Shown here piece after piece: positions 1 through 5,970 of a DNA stretch of 9,111 bases (position 1 is its first letter; the number at the start of each line of letters is the position of its first letter). This DNA is from Candidatus Nitrotoga sp. CP45. Lineage in GTDB: Bacteria > Bacteroidota > Bacteroidia > Flavobacteriales > Flavobacteriaceae. The translations under genes were made by a program, and so were the position numbers. Where the stretch lies: positions 1 through 9,111 of the forward strand of contig CALQCV020000063.1 in the NCBI GenBank assembly GCA_943329165.2, in the 5' to 3' direction. The notes under the pieces were generated by a model that was not told the origin of the DNA, did not search any database, and was given only the letters and a program-made list of their open reading frames with translations.

Positions 1-248
1 ATAAACCAACGAATACTTTTTTAATAGATAAACTCACGCCAAAAACTTTGGGTTCTTTAATCGCGTTGTATGAGCATAAAATATTTGTTCAAGGAATTAT
101 CTGGAATATTTTCAGTTATGATCAATGGGGTGTTGAATTAGGGAAACAATTAGCTAATTCTATTTTGGATGAAATTCACGATTCAAAAGTGAAACAGCAC
201 GATAGTTCGACCGAATTTTTGCTAAGGCATTTCCTGAAAAACAAATAA
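1..248 (+). CDS. pgi: Glucose-6-phosphate isomerase, C-terminal part (5' end outside window)
   Basis: This enzyme interconverts glucose-6-phosphate and fructose-6-phosphate in the cytoplasm (glycolysis and gluconeogenesis). The open frame enters at the window edge (first full codon at base 3) and ends in TAA at 246-248, giving about 81 C-terminal residues of a family usually 440-550 long. The second Pgi signature is visible: [10 protein letters not shown] preceded by G-I-I-W-N, including the lysine at the active site in known isomerases. Upstream, the F-L-I-D-K-L-T-P motif and the [11 protein letters not shown] stretch are also typical. The internal TTG at 48 is not a start; the frame is open through it. 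The gene closes with an intrinsic terminator at 261-291, so it is the last gene of its transcript. Confidence 0.95.
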   Translation, partial: KPTNTFLIDKLTPKTLGSLIALYEHKIFVQGIIWNIFSYDQWGVELGKQLANSILDEIHDSKVKQHDSSTEFLLRHFLKNK

Positions 249-260
249 TTATCAAAAACC

Positions 261-291
261 GTCTCGTTATTTATAACGAGACCTTTTTTTT
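261..291 (+). terminator. Intrinsic terminator of pgi
   Basis: A perfect inverted repeat, GTCTCGTTA / TAACGAGAC (261-269 and 274-282), has a four-base loop and is followed after one C by eight T residues (284-291). It begins 12 bp after the pgi stop. This is a textbook Rho-independent terminator on the + strand. Confidence 0.92.
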
Positions 292-304
292 ATGCCTTTT
301 TCGT

Positions 305-312
305 TATATTTG
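305..312 (+). promoter_or_regulatory. Bacteroidota-type -7 promoter element of the small membrane protein gene
   Basis: TATATTTG matches TAnnTTTG exactly and lies 20 bp before the ATG at 333. No clear TTG -33 element is present 17-23 bp upstream; that position falls on the T-tract of the pgi terminator. The expected start site near 318-320 would give a leader of about 14 bases, A-rich (AAAAAATAAAAAG) as is common in this group. Confidence 0.5.
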
Positions 313-332
313 TTACTCTAAAAAATAAAAAG

Positions 333-755
333 ATGTACACTTTTGTTCAAAAATTCCATTCAGGTTGGGCTTATTTAGCTTTGTTATTATTAGTTTTTGC
401 AGTGGTAAATTCATTTCTTGGAAAATCCTCTAAAAAAGAATTTACAGCCAAAGACAGAAAAATTGCGTTGTTTGGACTTATTGCTACACACATACAATTG
501 TTAGTAGGTTTAATTTTATATTTTGTGTCACCTCTTGGCTCAGCCTCGATTGGACAAATGGCAGAATCAGATGTAAGATTAACATGGTTGGAACATCCAT
601 TAATAAATATTATTGCCATTGCTTTAATAACTATGGGTTGGTTAAAACATAAAAAAGCAACTATTAGCGAAGCAAAATTTAATAGCATTTTCATATTCTA
701 TGGTGTAGGATTGGTGTTGATTTTAATAAGAATTCCATGGAAGTTGTGGTTTTAA
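333..755 (+). CDS. Small four-helix membrane protein, cytochrome-b-like, function unknown
   Basis: This 140-residue protein appears to be integral to the inner membrane, with four hydrophobic segments at about residues 12-29, 44-66, 90-105 and 117-134. Histidines lie at or near helix ends (His9, His53, His88 in an E-H-P-L motif, His106). Similar short flavobacterial proteins are often labelled 'cytochrome B', and the histidine pattern would allow heme ligation, but no CxxCH or other decisive motif is present and heme binding is only inferred. There is a lysine-rich loop at 31-43 and a P-W-K-L-W C-terminus. The start at 333 follows an A-rich leader and a TAnnTTTG element. It sits between two terminators, so it is probably a single-gene transcript. 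I cannot assign a function. Confidence 0.8.
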   Translation: MYTFVQKFHSGWAYLALLLLVFAVVNSFLGKSSKKEFTAKDRKIALFGLIATHIQLLVGLILYFVSPLGSASIGQMAESDVRLTWLEHPLINIIAIALITMGWLKHKKATISEAKFNSIFIFYGVGLVLILIRIPWKLWF

Positions 756-766
756 AAAGTAAAACT

Positions 767-791
767 AAAAGTCCTTTTCAGGGCTTTTTTT
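767..791 (+). terminator. Intrinsic terminator after the small membrane protein gene
   Basis: AAAAGTCC (767-774) pairs with GGGCTTTT (781-788) through eight pairs including one G-T wobble, with a six-base loop, and the run of T continues to 791. It begins 11 bp after the stop codon at 753-755. Confidence 0.8.
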
Positions 792-839
792 ATCAAGGTA
801 CACTTTTTGTAATCTGGCCCTCAAATTAAAATACCATTT

Positions 840-1379
840 ATGAATAATAAGATATTTATACTGTTTTTTGTGCTGTTTACTTCATTATTTACAGGTATTT
901 CAGCCCAAAGCAAATATCATAAAAAAGCGAAAAGTAAAGCGAAAACATCCAAAGTCATTGAAACCAAAGAGCCCGAAAAAGTTGCCTCCGCTCTAAAAGT
1001 TGACAGTGCTAAAATTAAAACAATTTTAGAAATAGACTCATTAGACTTTTATCTTACCAATTTAAAATTAAAGCTACTTAAGAAAAACGCACACGCTTCA
1101 TATTACCACAATAAATTCAACGGAAGACGTACTGCTAGCGGGAAAAAATTTGACAATAACGGATATACTGCTGCACACAGAAAATTACCTTTTGGAACAA
1201 GAGTAAAAGTGACCAACGAAGCCAATGGTAAATCAGTGATAGTGGAGATTACGGACCGTGGACCGTTTTCAAAAGCACGTGAAATAGATTTAAGCAGAAG
1301 AGCCTTTATGGACATTACCTCCAACAAAAATTCAGGTGTTGTAATCGTAACGATTCACGAAGTGCTTCAGCCAAAATAA
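840..1379 (+). CDS. rlpA: Exported RlpA-like double-psi beta-barrel protein
   Basis: RlpA proteins act on septal peptidoglycan; some are lytic transglycosylases that cleave glycan strands lacking stem peptides. The 179-residue product begins with a Sec signal peptide (hydrophobic residues 5-20, likely cleavage after I-S-A at 22), so it is predicted to be exported. A Lys-rich linker (about 23-82) follows, then one RlpA-like double-psi beta-barrel at about 84-175: A-S-Y-Y-H-N-K-F-N-G-R, T-A-S-G-K-K-F-D, T-A-A-H-R-K-L-P-F-G-T, and I-T-D-R-G-P-F followed by R-E-I-D-L-S. No SPOR domain and no lipobox Cys are present, unlike enterobacterial RlpA. His113 and Asp139 match the conserved active-site pair, but the position of the conserved Glu is Lys102. 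No convincing promoter is seen in 792-839. The stop codon directly abuts the stop of the convergent CYTH gene. Confidence 0.88.
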   Translation: MNNKIFILFFVLFTSLFTGISAQSKYHKKAKSKAKTSKVIETKEPEKVASALKVDSAKIKTILEIDSLDFYLTNLKLKLLKKNAHASYYHNKFNGRRTASGKKFDNNGYTAAHRKLPFGTRVKVTNEANGKSVIVEITDRGPFSKAREIDLSRRAFMDITSNKNSGVVIVTIHEVLQPK

Positions 1380-1847
1380 TTACCAGCTTTTAAAGGGTTT
1401 AACACTCAAATAAGCGTTGTAAAAACGTTCGTCGTTAGTGACTTCTTTGCCAAGCCAACTTGGCTTTTCAAAAGCTTCGTCTTCGAATTGCAATTCTATT
1501 TCGGCAATGATTAAACCTTCATTTTCTCCGGCAAAAACATCAACTTCATATAGGTGATTTCCAACTTTTACTTCGTGGCGAATCTTGTCAATTGTACCGC
1601 TTTCACAAATAGTCAAAAGTTTTTCCGCATCGGGCAAAGGAATTTCAGTTTCCCATTCCAATCGCGTTGTGCCGGTTGCGTTTCCTTTCCCTTTGATAGT
1701 CAAAAAACCTTTCCCTTCTTTTATTCTGATGCGAACAGTGCGCTCCGGTTTCGAATTCAGATAGGCCTGAACAATTCTTTTTTTGGCGAAAGCTTCATTT
1801 ATAAAAACCTCCGAAAGCACTAAAAATTTACGTTCTATTTCCACCAT
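1380..1847 (-). CDS. CYTH domain protein (probable inorganic triphosphatase / class IV cyclase fold)
   Basis: CYTH proteins form an eight-stranded tunnel that binds triphosphate and two metals; bacterial single-domain members are most often triphosphatases. From the start used here (ATG at 1847-1845) the protein has 155 residues and opens with V-E-I-E-R-K-F, the ExExK metal/phosphate motif at the very N-terminus. Further tunnel residues fit the family: R39-I-R41, K52, E64 and E66, K88 and R90, D103, and E116-I-E118. The frame could open 20 codons earlier at 1907, but that would overlap dinB and place residues ahead of the normally N-terminal ExExK, so it was rejected. It diverges from dinB across 41 bp. 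A possible -7 element (TATCTTTA on -, 1873-1866) has one mismatch. Flavobacterial members are often annotated as adenylate cyclase, but the sequence does not show cyclase activity. Confidence 0.87.
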   Translation of the reverse strand: MVEIERKFLVLSEVFINEAFAKKRIVQAYLNSKPERTVRIRIKEGKGFLTIKGKGNATGTTRLEWETEIPLPDAEKLLTICESGTIDKIRHEVKVGNHLYEVDVFAGENEGLIIAEIELQFEDEAFEKPSWLGKEVTNDERFYNAYLSVKPFKSW

Positions 1848-1876
1848 TTGTAATGAATAAGTAGTTAAAGATATTA

Positions 1877-1884
1877 TAAATTTG
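1877..1884 (+). promoter_or_regulatory. TAnnTTTG element immediately upstream of dinB
   Basis: TAAATTTG is an exact match to TAnnTTTG and ends only 4 bp before the dinB ATG. A TTTG at 1847-1850 is the nearest -33 candidate, but the 26-bp spacing is longer than the usual 17-23. If used, transcription would start at or just next to the ATG, giving a leaderless or nearly leaderless message. Confidence 0.42.
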
Positions 1885-1888
1885 TGAA

Positions 1889-2971
1889 ATGGCTGAATCA
1901 ATTTCACACAGGAAAATTATTCATATTGATATGGACGCTTTTTATGCTTCCGTAGAGCAGTTGGACAATCCCGAGTTGAGAGGAAAGCCCTTGGCTGTTG
2001 GCGGAAGCGAAACCCGAGGCGTCGTTTCGGCAGCAAGTTACGAAGCGCGAGTATTTGGGGTAAGAAGCGCCATGAGCGGCGTTCAGGCCAAAAGAAATTG
2101 TCCTGATTTGATTTTCGTCCGACCAAGATTTGAACGGTATAAAGAAATTTCAAAAAAGATTAGCGCTATTTTCTATGAGTATTCCGATTTGGTTGAACCG
2201 CTATCTTTAGACGAAGCCTATCTTGACGTTACCCATAACAAAAAAGGAAATCCAAGTGCGTCATTAATCGCAATGGAAATCCGAAATCGAATATTTGAAG
2301 AAGTCGGAATTACAGCTTCAGCCGGAATTTCAGTGAATAAATTTGTGGCAAAAGTAGCGAGTGATTACAACAAACCCAACGGACAAAAAACAGTAAATCC
2401 GGAAGAAGTGGAATCTTTTTTGGAAAACCTCGACATCAAAAAATTCTACGGAATTGGAAAAGTCACCAAAGACAGAATGTATCATTTTGGCATTTTTACA
2501 GGAAAAGATTTGAAATCAAAATCGAGAGAGTTTCTGGAAGAGCATTTCAGTAAAAGTGGTTTGCATTTTTACAACATCGTTCGGGGCATTCACAACAGTG
2601 AAGTAAAGCCCAACAGAATTACAAAATCGGTTGCGGCGGAACATACGTTTAATGAAAATCTGACTTCAGAAATATTTATGATAGAACGATTGGAACGTAT
2701 CGCTTCAGAACTTGAAAAACGATTAAAAAAATATAATATTTCAGGCAAAACGATAACGCTAAAAATAAAGTACAGCGATTTTACAACACAAACACGAAGT
2801 AAAACATTAGCTTATTTTATTTCTGATAAAGGATTGATTCTGGAGACTGCGAAAGAGCTATTATATCAAGAACGTATGAAAGAGTCGGTTCGTTTGCTTG
2901 GGATTTCGTTAAACAATTTGAATACTGAAATCAAAAAAACAGTTGTGGTACAATTGCGGTTTGAGTTTTAA
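1889..2971 (+). CDS. dinB: DNA polymerase IV (Y-family translesion polymerase)
   Basis: This is an error-prone polymerase that copies damaged template DNA in the cytoplasm. Its 360 residues match the usual family length. The palm carries the catalytic carboxylates: Asp14 in I-D-M-D-A-F-Y and Asp108-Glu109 in S-L-D-E-A-Y-L-D. Tyr19 sits at the steric-gate position that excludes ribonucleotides. Y51-E-A-R and the S-V-N-K-F-V-A-K-V-A-S-D-Y-N-K-P-N-G stretch (148-165) are finger/palm signatures; F-Y-G-I-G-K-V-T (186-193) is the thumb helix-hairpin-helix; the little finger spans about 245-350. The last six residues, Q-L-R-F-E-F (355-360), look like a sliding-clamp binding peptide. The start at 1889 puts a nine-residue tail before I-I-H-I-D-M-D, as is common. 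No LexA-like operator is recognisable. Confidence 0.96.
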   Translation: MAESISHRKIIHIDMDAFYASVEQLDNPELRGKPLAVGGSETRGVVSAASYEARVFGVRSAMSGVQAKRNCPDLIFVRPRFERYKEISKKISAIFYEYSDLVEPLSLDEAYLDVTHNKKGNPSASLIAMEIRNRIFEEVGITASAGISVNKFVAKVASDYNKPNGQKTVNPEEVESFLENLDIKKFYGIGKVTKDRMYHFGIFTGKDLKSKSREFLEEHFSKSGLHFYNIVRGIHNSEVKPNRITKSVAAEHTFNENLTSEIFMIERLERIASELEKRLKKYNISGKTITLKIKYSDFTTQTRSKTLAYFISDKGLILETAKELLYQERMKESVRLLGISLNNLNTEIKKTVVVQLRFEF

Positions 2972-3057
2972 ACAACCCCAGACCATTTGCCGAATTGAAG
3001 ATATAAAAAATCAGTCTAATTTTGAAAACGGTTCCGATTTCATAAGCTTAAATTAAA

Positions 3058-3109
3058 CTTAAATGACTTGTAGGGTAAATCAATTTTTGAACCATATAAG
3101 TCATTTAAG
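3058..3109. repeat. Long inverted repeat between convergent dinB and BI-1 genes, possible bidirectional terminator
   Basis: CTTAAATGACTT (3058-3069) and AAGTCATTTAAG (3098-3109) are perfect 12-bp inverted repeats; three more positions pair inward (one G-T wobble), leaving a 22-base loop. It lies 29 bp past the BI-1 stop on - and 86 bp past the dinB stop on +. On - it is followed by an interrupted T-rich stretch (TTTAATTT), and on + by A-rich sequence. A terminator for the - transcript or a general 3'-end structure is most likely. The rest of the 166-bp gap (2972-3137) holds nothing else I can support. Confidence 0.5.
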
Positions 3110-3137
3110 AAAATAGAAGATTGACTACTAAAAAAAA

Positions 3138-3884
3138 TTATTTTCTATTAAGTTTAGATAATAATCTTAAGAATTCGATATACAGCCAAACTAACGTAAT
3201 CATTAATCCCATAGCGCCATACCATTCCATATATTTCGGCATTTTGTTTTGCACGCCTTTTTCAATTTGGTCAAAATCTAGGAATAAATTTAGTGCCGCA
3301 ATAACAATAACAAAAGCGCTAATTCCGATACTCATCATAGAGTTTCCATAATGAATAGGTTGAAAGCTGGTAAACATTGACAACAACCAAGAGAACAAAT
3401 AATATGTTGCAATTGCCAAAGTCGCTGCAAGAACTACCGATTTAAATTTCTCGGTAACTTTTACAATTTCATATTTATATAATCCAAAACAAACCATAAA
3501 TGTAACGAACGTGCAACTTACAGCCTGAATTACAATTCCGGGATACATTACTTCGAAAATGGCTGAAATTCCACCGATAAAAAGTCCTTCAAAAATAGCA
3601 TAACCTGGTGCTAAAAACCCAGAATATTGAGGTTTGAATGTAGCGATAAGTACCAAAATAAACCCAACAATAGCGCCACCAATTGCAAAAACAATCGGAT
3701 TCGTCATTGACCAAGTTACAGCAGCACTTGCAATTAATAAAATCAACATTAGGAAACTTTTATTGATAGTTCCCGAAACGGTCATTGTTTCATCACGGTC
3801 AATAATTTTAGCTTCATGAACTTCTGCAGCTGCTGAAGTATTTGTAAAAGTTTTGTTTTTGAAAAACGGGTTATTTGAATTCAT
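3138..3884 (-). CDS. Bax inhibitor-1/YccA-like integral membrane protein
   Basis: This family has seven transmembrane helices; characterised members (B. subtilis YetJ) conduct calcium in a pH-dependent way, but the role of this branch is unknown. The 248-residue protein has a polar N-terminal tail with N-P-F-F-K-N-K-T-F and M-T-V-S-G-T (residues 5-39), then hydrophobic segments at about 43-60, 64-82, 95-112, 117-135, 149-170, 183-201 and 223-243. The C-terminal pattern L-F-L-D-F-D-Q-I-E (200-208), M-E-W-Y (219-222) and T-L-V-W-L-Y-I-E-F-L-R-L-L is typical of the BaxI_1 subfamily. Asp205 and Glu237 may correspond to the YetJ di-aspartyl pH latch, with one Asp replaced by Glu; this is inferred by eye. 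It follows pyk by 32 bp, so read-through is likely, although TACTTTTA in that gap (- strand, 3911-3904) is one base from a -7 element. Confidence 0.9.
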   Translation of the reverse strand: MNSNNPFFKNKTFTNTSAAAEVHEAKIIDRDETMTVSGTINKSFLMLILLIASAAVTWSMTNPIVFAIGGAIVGFILVLIATFKPQYSGFLAPGYAIFEGLFIGGISAIFEVMYPGIVIQAVSCTFVTFMVCFGLYKYEIVKVTEKFKSVVLAATLAIATYYLFSWLLSMFTSFQPIHYGNSMMSIGISAFVIVIAALNLFLDFDQIEKGVQNKMPKYMEWYGAMGLMITLVWLYIEFLRLLSKLNRK

Positions 3885-3916
3885 AATTCTTGTTTTTAAA
3901 ATGTAAAAGTATAAAA

Positions 3917-5347
3917 TTATTCTATTTCTGAAACTCTCAAAGTGTTCACCATTCCTTTTTCGGCAACCGGCATGGCTGCTAGGTTGATAAGCATATCGCC
4001 TTTTTTTACGTATCCATTTTCTTTGGCAATATCATTTACATCGCCAACGGTATCATCGGTACTTACAAACTTGTCATAAAAGAAAGCGTTAACACCCCAA
4101 AGCAAACTCAATTGCGTCAAAATTCTTTTGTTAGAGGTATACACTAAAATATGAGATTTTGGTCGCCAAGCCGAAATTTGAAAAGCGGTATAACCACTGT
4201 TAGTTAAGGTTGAAATTGCTTTTGCCTTAATCTCATTGGCCATAATCGCCGCGTGATAACAAATCGATTTTGTGATAAAACGTTTGGTTCTAACGTAAGG
4301 CGGATTTTGAGGAACATTAATTAACGGAGAATCTTCAACAGCTTCAATAATTTGGGTCATCTTTTCGATTACCTCCACAGGATAATTACCAACCGATGTT
4401 TCTCCCGAAAGCATTACCGCGTCAGCACCATCCATAACGGAATTAGCAACGTCATTTACTTCGGCACGAGTTGGCGTTAAACTCGTAATCATCGTTTCCA
4501 TCATTTGTGTTGCCACAATCACCGGAATACGGGCAGTTTTTGCTCTGTGAATTAATTTCTTTTGAATTAATGGAACTTCATGCGCCGGAATTTCCACACC
4601 TAAATCACCACGAGCAACCATTAATCCGTCACAAAATGCAACGATTTTATCAATGTTTTCTACGGCTTCCGGTTTTTCAATTTTGGCAATAATCGGTATT
4701 TTATAAGAAGAATGCTTGGCTATCAAATCAGCGAGTTCTTCCAAATCTTTTGGGGTTCTAACGAATGAAAGTGCTATCCAATCTACTTCTTGTTCAATCG
4801 CAAATAAAGCATCCTTGATGTCTTTTTTGGTCAAAGCTGGCAAAGAAACTTTAGTGTTTGGAAGGTTAACACCTTTTTTAGATTTTAATGGTCCGCCCTG
4901 AATTACTTTACAAACAACTTCTGTTGTACCATTTGTCTCTAGTGCTTCGAACATTAATTTCCCATCGTCTAAAAGAATAAATTCCCCCGGATTTACGTCA
5001 CGCGGGAATTCTTTGTAGTTCATGTAAACACGTTCTTTTGTTCCGGGAATATCTTCGGCAGTTTGAAAGGTGATGATATCACCTGGATTAACGACCACAT
5101 CTTCTTTCATTACACCAACGCGAAGTTTTGGACCTTGTAAATCGGCTAAAATTGCAGTGGTGTATCCAAATTCATCATTCAAACCTCTAATGATATCAAT
5201 TCTTTCTTTTACATCGGTATAATCGGCGTGAGAAAAATTAACACGAAACACATTTACACCAGCGTCGATCATTTTCTTAATCACTTCTTTCGAACTACAT
5301 GCTGGACCAAGTGTGGCCACGATTTTGGTTTTTTTTCTAGTTGGCAT
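3917..5347 (-). CDS. pyk: Pyruvate kinase
   Basis: The enzyme converts phosphoenolpyruvate and ADP to pyruvate and ATP in the cytoplasm, the final step of glycolysis. The 476 residues match the bacterial family. The N-terminus K-T-K-I-V-A-T-L-G-P and F-R-V-N-F-S-H (Arg35, Asn37, Ser39) with Asp69 form the substrate and cation site. The signature I-P-I-I-A-K-I-E-K-P-E-A carries catalytic Lys222 and metal ligand Glu224, and A-R-G-D-L-G-V-E carries Asp248. A-T-Q-M-M-E-T-M (279-286) and G-A-D-A-V-M-L-S-G-E-T complete the barrel. The B domain covers about 76-173 and the C-terminal domain about 360-476, with W-R-P-K-S-H-I. Position 74 is Lys (L-Q-G-P-K-L-R), the residue type linked to potassium-independent pyruvate kinases. 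It follows the IPExxxVDY gene by 5 bp, so the two are very likely co-transcribed. Confidence 0.97.
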   Translation of the reverse strand: MPTRKKTKIVATLGPACSSKEVIKKMIDAGVNVFRVNFSHADYTDVKERIDIIRGLNDEFGYTTAILADLQGPKLRVGVMKEDVVVNPGDIITFQTAEDIPGTKERVYMNYKEFPRDVNPGEFILLDDGKLMFEALETNGTTEVVCKVIQGGPLKSKKGVNLPNTKVSLPALTKKDIKDALFAIEQEVDWIALSFVRTPKDLEELADLIAKHSSYKIPIIAKIEKPEAVENIDKIVAFCDGLMVARGDLGVEIPAHEVPLIQKKLIHRAKTARIPVIVATQMMETMITSLTPTRAEVNDVANSVMDGADAVMLSGETSVGNYPVEVIEKMTQIIEAVEDSPLINVPQNPPYVRTKRFITKSICYHAAIMANEIKAKAISTLTNSGYTAFQISAWRPKSHILVYTSNKRILTQLSLLWGVNAFFYDKFVSTDDTVGDVNDIAKENGYVKKGDMLINLAAMPVAEKGMVNTLRVSEIE

Positions 5348-5352
5348 TATAT

Positions 5353-5856
5353 TTAAAAAATTAAATTATTTTTTGATTTTATTTTTTCGACCTCTACGGC
5401 GTAAACAGTGCTTACTCTCTTTATTTTTTTAATACTATTTGTAATTTTTGACACATCAATTTTGACTTCACCATTTTCAATTTTTAAAAAATAATCTACT
5501 TTTTTAAATTCGGGAATCAAATAAATTTTTGTCGAAAATTTGTTGTTGCTTTCGGCAAATAACCCTTGATTGCTATTTTGTGAAGGAACAAATAAATCAT
5601 TTTGATTTTGAACTAAATTCCATGCAATGTCTTTTGAATCTTCAAAAAAAAATCTCGTAAATTGTGTTTCGCCTTCTTTGTTACTAATTTGAATATTACA
5701 TTGGCCTTTTTGAAGATTAATCGGCAGGTTTTGATTTATGTAATAAGCCAATCGATAATCTTCTAAAGTGGAATGAATCGCAATTAATTGATAATCTATT
5801 TTTTCGTAGGCTTTCTTTTCCTCTTCATCGCTAAATAATTTGTGAACAATAGCCAT
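5353..5856 (-). CDS. IPExxxVDY family protein, function unknown
   Basis: The 167-residue soluble protein has no signal peptide or membrane segment. It contains I-P-E-F-K-K-V-D-Y at residues 114-122, matching the motif that names the IPExxxVDY family, a Bacteroidota family with no known function. The N-terminal part includes a likely helical stretch with E-D-Y-R-L-A-Y-Y-I-N (32-41), also characteristic; residues 83-106 are Asn/Gln-rich and probably a loop; the C-terminus is Lys-rich with a predicted helix (about 131-145). It follows rnc after 114 bp and precedes pyk by only 5 bp, which indicates a shared transcript with pyruvate kinase. Upstream on - is a one-mismatch -7 element (TATATTTA, 5883-5876). 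The linkage is conserved in flavobacteria as far as I recall, but no sequence feature shows whether it relates to glycolysis, RNA processing or neither. Confidence 0.9.
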   Translation of the reverse strand: MAIVHKLFSDEEEKKAYEKIDYQLIAIHSTLEDYRLAYYINQNLPINLQKGQCNIQISNKEGETQFTRFFFEDSKDIAWNLVQNQNDLFVPSQNSNQGLFAESNNKFSTKIYLIPEFKKVDYFLKIENGEVKIDVSKITNSIKKIKRVSTVYAVEVEKIKSKNNLIF

Positions 5857-5875
5857 AAATTCGCAAAATTTCCTG

Positions 5876-5900
5876 TAAATATAGTTTATCTGTTACAGAT
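5876..5900 (-). promoter_or_regulatory. Candidate promoter and operator of the IPExxxVDY-pyk transcript
   Basis: On -, TATATTTA (5883-5876) differs from TAnnTTTG at one base and lies 19 bp before the ATG at 5856. Directly upstream, where a -33/-7 spacer would be, is the perfect palindrome ATCTGT-T-ACAGAT (5888-5900), which could bind a dimeric regulator. No well-spaced TTG -33 box is seen (the nearest is 26 bp away). Confidence 0.33.
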
Positions 5901-5922
5901 TTTCACATACAAGGTTTTAGCT

Positions 5923-5950
5923 TAACGTTATTTTATGAACGATAACGTTA
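5923..5950. repeat. Paired TAACGTTA palindromes 20 bp apart
   Basis: TAACGTTA is present at 5923-5930 and again at 5943-5950, with centres exactly 20 bp (about two helical turns) apart. Because each copy is its own reverse complement, the pair can also fold as a 9-bp hairpin (5923-5931 with 5942-5950, 10-base loop). On + the hairpin is followed by TAGTTTTTT, yet no + strand gene ends here. On - (the rnc direction) there is no T-tract, so it is not a classic rnc terminator. A two-site operator or a 3'-end stabilising hairpin are the main alternatives. Confidence 0.4.
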
Positions 5951-5970
5951 TAGTTTTTTGAGAATCTGCA

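Noticed and set aside
371..694. A 107-codon open frame on - opposite the small membrane protein gene.
   Set aside because: The + frame has a promoter, an A-rich leader, coherent transmembrane segments and a terminator; the - frame has none of these.
1848..1907. A 20-codon N-terminal extension of the CYTH protein starting at 1907.
   Set aside because: It would overlap the start of dinB, and it places residues before V-E-I-E-R-K, which is normally at the very N-terminus of CYTH proteins.
3024..3041. A short inverted repeat (GAAAACGG / CCGATTTC) downstream of dinB as its terminator.
   Set aside because: The loop would be two bases, there is an internal mismatch, and no T-tract follows.
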